A DNA stretch of 64,000 bases from Sporichthyaceae bacterium. GTDB taxonomy: Bacteria; Actinomycetota; Actinomycetes; Sporichthyales; Sporichthyaceae. A program made the position numbers and the translations under genes. Shown here in pieces: positions 61,833 to 64,000 of the stretch. The stretch lies in contig DATASX010000036.1 of NCBI GenBank assembly GCA_036269075.1, forward strand, positions 1-64,000, given 5' to 3'. Numbering within the stretch: the stretch's first letter is position 1; each line of letters begins with the position of its first letter. The notes under the pieces are model-generated. The model saw only the letters and a program-made list of their open reading frames with translations. It did no database searches and had not been told where the DNA came from.

Positions 61833-63052
61833 CCCCGATGCCACCTTCGCGTCGACCCTCGCGGGGTCTCCGCCCAGCCGCGTTCGTCGTCCTCGCCCTG
61901 GCCACCTCGGGCTGCGGGGCGAAGACCACCGCCACGTCGACGTCGTCGGCCGCGCAGCCGTCCAGTGCCCCGTCGAGCAGCGCGGCCCCGTCGAATCCCG
62001 GCGCGGCCGACGTCTCGATCACCGACGCGAACGGGTGCTCCGCGAACGCCACGTCGTTCCCGGCCGGGCCGTTGACCGTCAACGTGAGCAACAAGGACGC
62101 CACCGCGGTCAGTGAGATCGAACTGCTCAGCGGCCAGCGGATCATCGGGGAGAAGGAGAACCTGCCACCGGGCTTCTCGGGCTCCTTCTCGATGAACCTC
62201 GACCCGGGCAGCTACACCCTCTACTGCCCGGGCACGAAGCAGGAGAAGACCGCCTGGACGATCACCGGCACGGCGCCCAGCGCCGCCTCGACGCAGACCA
62301 GTGTCCTGCTGACGCAGGGCGCCGCCCAGTACGCGAAGTACGTCAGTGAGCAGGTCGGGTATCTGGTCAGCACCACGAAGGATCTCGACAGCGCCCTGGC
62401 CGGCACCGATCTGACGGCGGCTCAGAACGCATACATGAAGGCCCGTCCGTACTACGAGAAGATCGAGCCGGTGGCCGAGTCGTTCTCGGTCGGGGACGAC
62501 AACCTCGACAACGACATCGACGCCCGCGAGGACGGCGTCCCCGCCGCCCAGTGGCAGGGCTTCCACCGCATCGAGAAGGGCCTGTTCGACGCCAAGAGCC
62601 TCGACGGTCTGAAGGACTTCGGCGACAAGCTGGTCGTCAACGTCACCAAGCTCCAGACGCTGACCTCCGGGCTGACCTACAAGCCCTACGAGCTCGCGAA
62701 CGGCGCGCAGGACCTCCTCGACGAGGTCACCAAGACCAAGATCACCGGCGAGGAGGAGCGGTACTCGCACATCGACCTGCTCGACTTCGCCAACAACGTC
62801 GAGGCCGCCCAGCAGGCTTTCGGCTCGCTGCAGCCGGCGTTGAAGGCGATCGATCCGTCCATGACCGACACCATCTCCGGCGCGTTCGACAGCCTCAACC
62901 AACTGCTGAACACCTACCGCACCGGCGCGAACGCGTCGGGCTTCGCGCTCTATACGGCATTGACCGACGCCGACAAGCAGAAGCTGGCCGCTGCGGTGAA
63001 GGCCGTCCAGGAACCGCTGTCGCAGGTGACGCAGAAGGTCACCAACGCCTGA
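61829..63052 (+). CDS. efeO: Iron uptake lipoprotein EfeO (cupredoxin + M75/imelysin-like)
   Basis: 407 aa from GTG 61829, overlapping the efeU stop, with CAGGAG upstream. A signal peptide ends at a lipobox-like LATSGC (Cys29), then a Ser-rich linker, a cupredoxin domain of about residues 58-150 (ANATSFPAGPLTVNVSNKDAT, YTLYCPGT with Cys), and an M75 peptidase-like domain with HxxE in GFHRIEKGLF near 248. EfeO binds periplasmic ferrous/ferric iron and delivers it to EfeU. Second gene of efeUOB. Confidence 0.93.
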   Translation: MTPMPPSRRPSRGLRPAAFVVLALATSGCGAKTTATSTSSAAQPSSAPSSSAAPSNPGAADVSITDANGCSANATSFPAGPLTVNVSNKDATAVSEIELLSGQRIIGEKENLPPGFSGSFSMNLDPGSYTLYCPGTKQEKTAWTITGTAPSAASTQTSVLLTQGAAQYAKYVSEQVGYLVSTTKDLDSALAGTDLTAAQNAYMKARPYYEKIEPVAESFSVGDDNLDNDIDAREDGVPAAQWQGFHRIEKGLFDAKSLDGLKDFGDKLVVNVTKLQTLTSGLTYKPYELANGAQDLLDEVTKTKITGEEERYSHIDLLDFANNVEAAQQAFGSLQPALKAIDPSMTDTISGAFDSLNQLLNTYRTGANASGFALYTALTDADKQKLAAAVKAVQEPLSQVTQKVTNA

Positions 63053-63093
63053 CCCAGAATGTGGTTCGACGTCCGCCCCCGAAAGGCATCGAG

Positions 63094-64000
63094 ATGACCG
63101 AGCAGTCCCCGAGCCGCCGTCGCCTCCTGCGCGGCGCGCTCGGGGCTGCCGCCGGAGCCACCGTGGTGGGCGGCGGTGTCGGGTTCGGTGCCGCGCAGCC
63201 GGCGCAGCACAACACGATGGCGACCGACTTCGGGGCACCGGCCGTCCCGGCGGTGCCGTTCTACGCGCCGCACCAGGCGGGCATCGCCACTGCGGCGCAG
63301 GACCGGTTGGCGTTCGCGGCGTTCGACGTCACCACGACCGACGTCAAGCAACTGACGTTGATGCTGGCCCGCTGGGCCGCGGCCGCCGCACGGATGACCA
63401 CCGGCGAGCCCATCGGAGCGGTGGAGCTTTCCCCCGCGGCTCCCCCGATCGACACCGGGGAGGCCGACGGCCTCGGGGCTTCGCAACTCACGATCACCGT
63501 CGGCTTCGGTCCGTCGTTGTTCGACCAACGGTTCGGGTTGGCCAAGCACCGCCCGGCGGCCTTGCAGACACTGCCCGCCCTGCCCGGCGACGGAACGTTG
63601 GAGAAGGCCCGCAGCGGCGGCGACATCGGCGTTCAGGCCTGCGCCAACGACCCCACGGTCGCGTTCCACGCGATCCGGAACTTCGCCCGCCTGGCCCGGG
63701 GCAGCGCCGTGATCCGCTGGTCGCAACTCGGCTTCGGCCGGACCTCGTCGACCTCCACCGTCCAGGAGACCGCGCGGAACCTGATGGGGTTCAAGGACGG
63801 CACCCGCAACATCAAGGCCGAGAGCACCACCGACCTCGACCAGTACGTGTGGGTCGGCCGGGAGACCGACCAGTCCTGGATGAACGGCGGCAGCTACCTG
63901 GTCGCGAGACGCATCCGCATGCTGATCGAGTCGTGGGACACCGATCGGCTCTCCGACCAGGAAGCGGTTTTCGGTCGCGCCAAGGGCTCCGGGGCGCCGT
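63094..64000 (+). CDS. efeB: Deferrochelatase/peroxidase EfeB (DyP family), truncated by window end
   Basis: 302 codons visible from ATG 63094; the gene runs off the window. A twin-arginine signal (SRRRLLRGALGAAAGATVVGGG) shows folded export by Tat. The DyP-type domain starts near residue 55 (HQAGIATAAQDRLAFAAFDV), with GFKDGTRNIKAE carrying the conserved DyP Asp near 235. The heme His lies beyond the visible part. EfeB oxidises iron or removes it from heme in EfeUOB systems. Confidence 0.93.
   Translation, partial: MTEQSPSRRRLLRGALGAAAGATVVGGGVGFGAAQPAQHNTMATDFGAPAVPAVPFYAPHQAGIATAAQDRLAFAAFDVTTTDVKQLTLMLARWAAAAARMTTGEPIGAVELSPAAPPIDTGEADGLGASQLTITVGFGPSLFDQRFGLAKHRPAALQTLPALPGDGTLEKARSGGDIGVQACANDPTVAFHAIRNFARLARGSAVIRWSQLGFGRTSSTSTVQETARNLMGFKDGTRNIKAESTTDLDQYVWVGRETDQSWMNGGSYLVARRIRMLIESWDTDRLSDQEAVFGRAKGSGAP

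Noticed and set aside
60101-63052. A 983-codon plus-strand frame in which the first half seems to be a separate protein
   Set aside because: Only its last part (from 61829) is the efeO gene. The part before is a shifted reading of efeU with Arg/Gly-rich nonsense.

Overview
The window is high-GC chromosomal DNA from an actinomycete. It carries SigB/SigF-type sigma factors, mycofactocin-coupled SDRs, an F420-type LLM oxidoreductase, CsbD/DUF4235/DUF6328 stress proteins and an IdeR/DtxR-like iron box, and it uses many GTG starts with start/stop overlaps. The genus cannot be fixed from sequence alone; a Frankia/Sporichthya-like or related soil actinomycete would fit. I saw no rRNA, tRNA, CRISPR array, transposase or phage gene.

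Layout. (1) 69-5973: a three-gene overlapping minus-strand operon (D-2-hydroxyacid dehydrogenase with Fe-S domain, ThDP enzyme, enolase-superfamily enzyme), probably for hydroxy or sugar acids. (2) 6066-11384: a general-stress island with two paralogous SigB/F-type sigma factors, a glutathionyl-hydroquinone-reductase-like protein and small stress proteins. Many leaders carry a GGGTA-type -10 box. (3) 11394-15081: HAD phosphatase, gluconokinase, gluconate permease and aldose 1-epimerase-like protein. (4) 15128-18408: two hemerythrin-like proteins, an AraC regulator, a HhH-GPD protein and a small unknown protein. (5) 18515-52840: a catabolic region of roughly 34 kb with two acyl-CoA synthetases, four acyl-CoA dehydrogenases, crotonases, six SDRs including two mycofactocin-type, two aldehyde dehydrogenases, a double-hotdog dehydratase, a P450 plus 3Fe-4S ferredoxin, an amidohydrolase/decarboxylase, a DUF35 plus Ltp2-like aldolase pair, CaiB/BaiF CoA-transferases and two FadR-type GntR regulators. 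(6) 52988-59329: three small envelope proteins, then a branched-chain-amino-acid-type ABC importer with a fused LivH-LivM permease, one LivF ATPase and a lipoprotein receptor. (7) 59244-60026: a crotonase. (8) 60142-64000: an iron-box-controlled efeUOB ferrous iron uptake operon, cut by the window end.

Working together. Region 5 looks like a CoA-dependent pathway for a hydrophobic substrate, steroid- or terpenoid-like in enzyme content: hydroxylation (P450/ferredoxin), alcohol and aldehyde oxidation (mycofactocin SDRs, ALDHs), CoA activation, beta-oxidation, then retro-aldol or thiolytic cleavage. The ABC importer next door may supply the substrate. Six intergenic regions of region 5 share an AT-rich element with core CGATTTATT, a candidate common operator; one copy lies directly before a GntR gene. 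The most unusual items are this shared operator, the GGGTA-box stress regulon, and a CoA-transferase whose two domains are in swapped order with a 50-bp palindrome at the joint.
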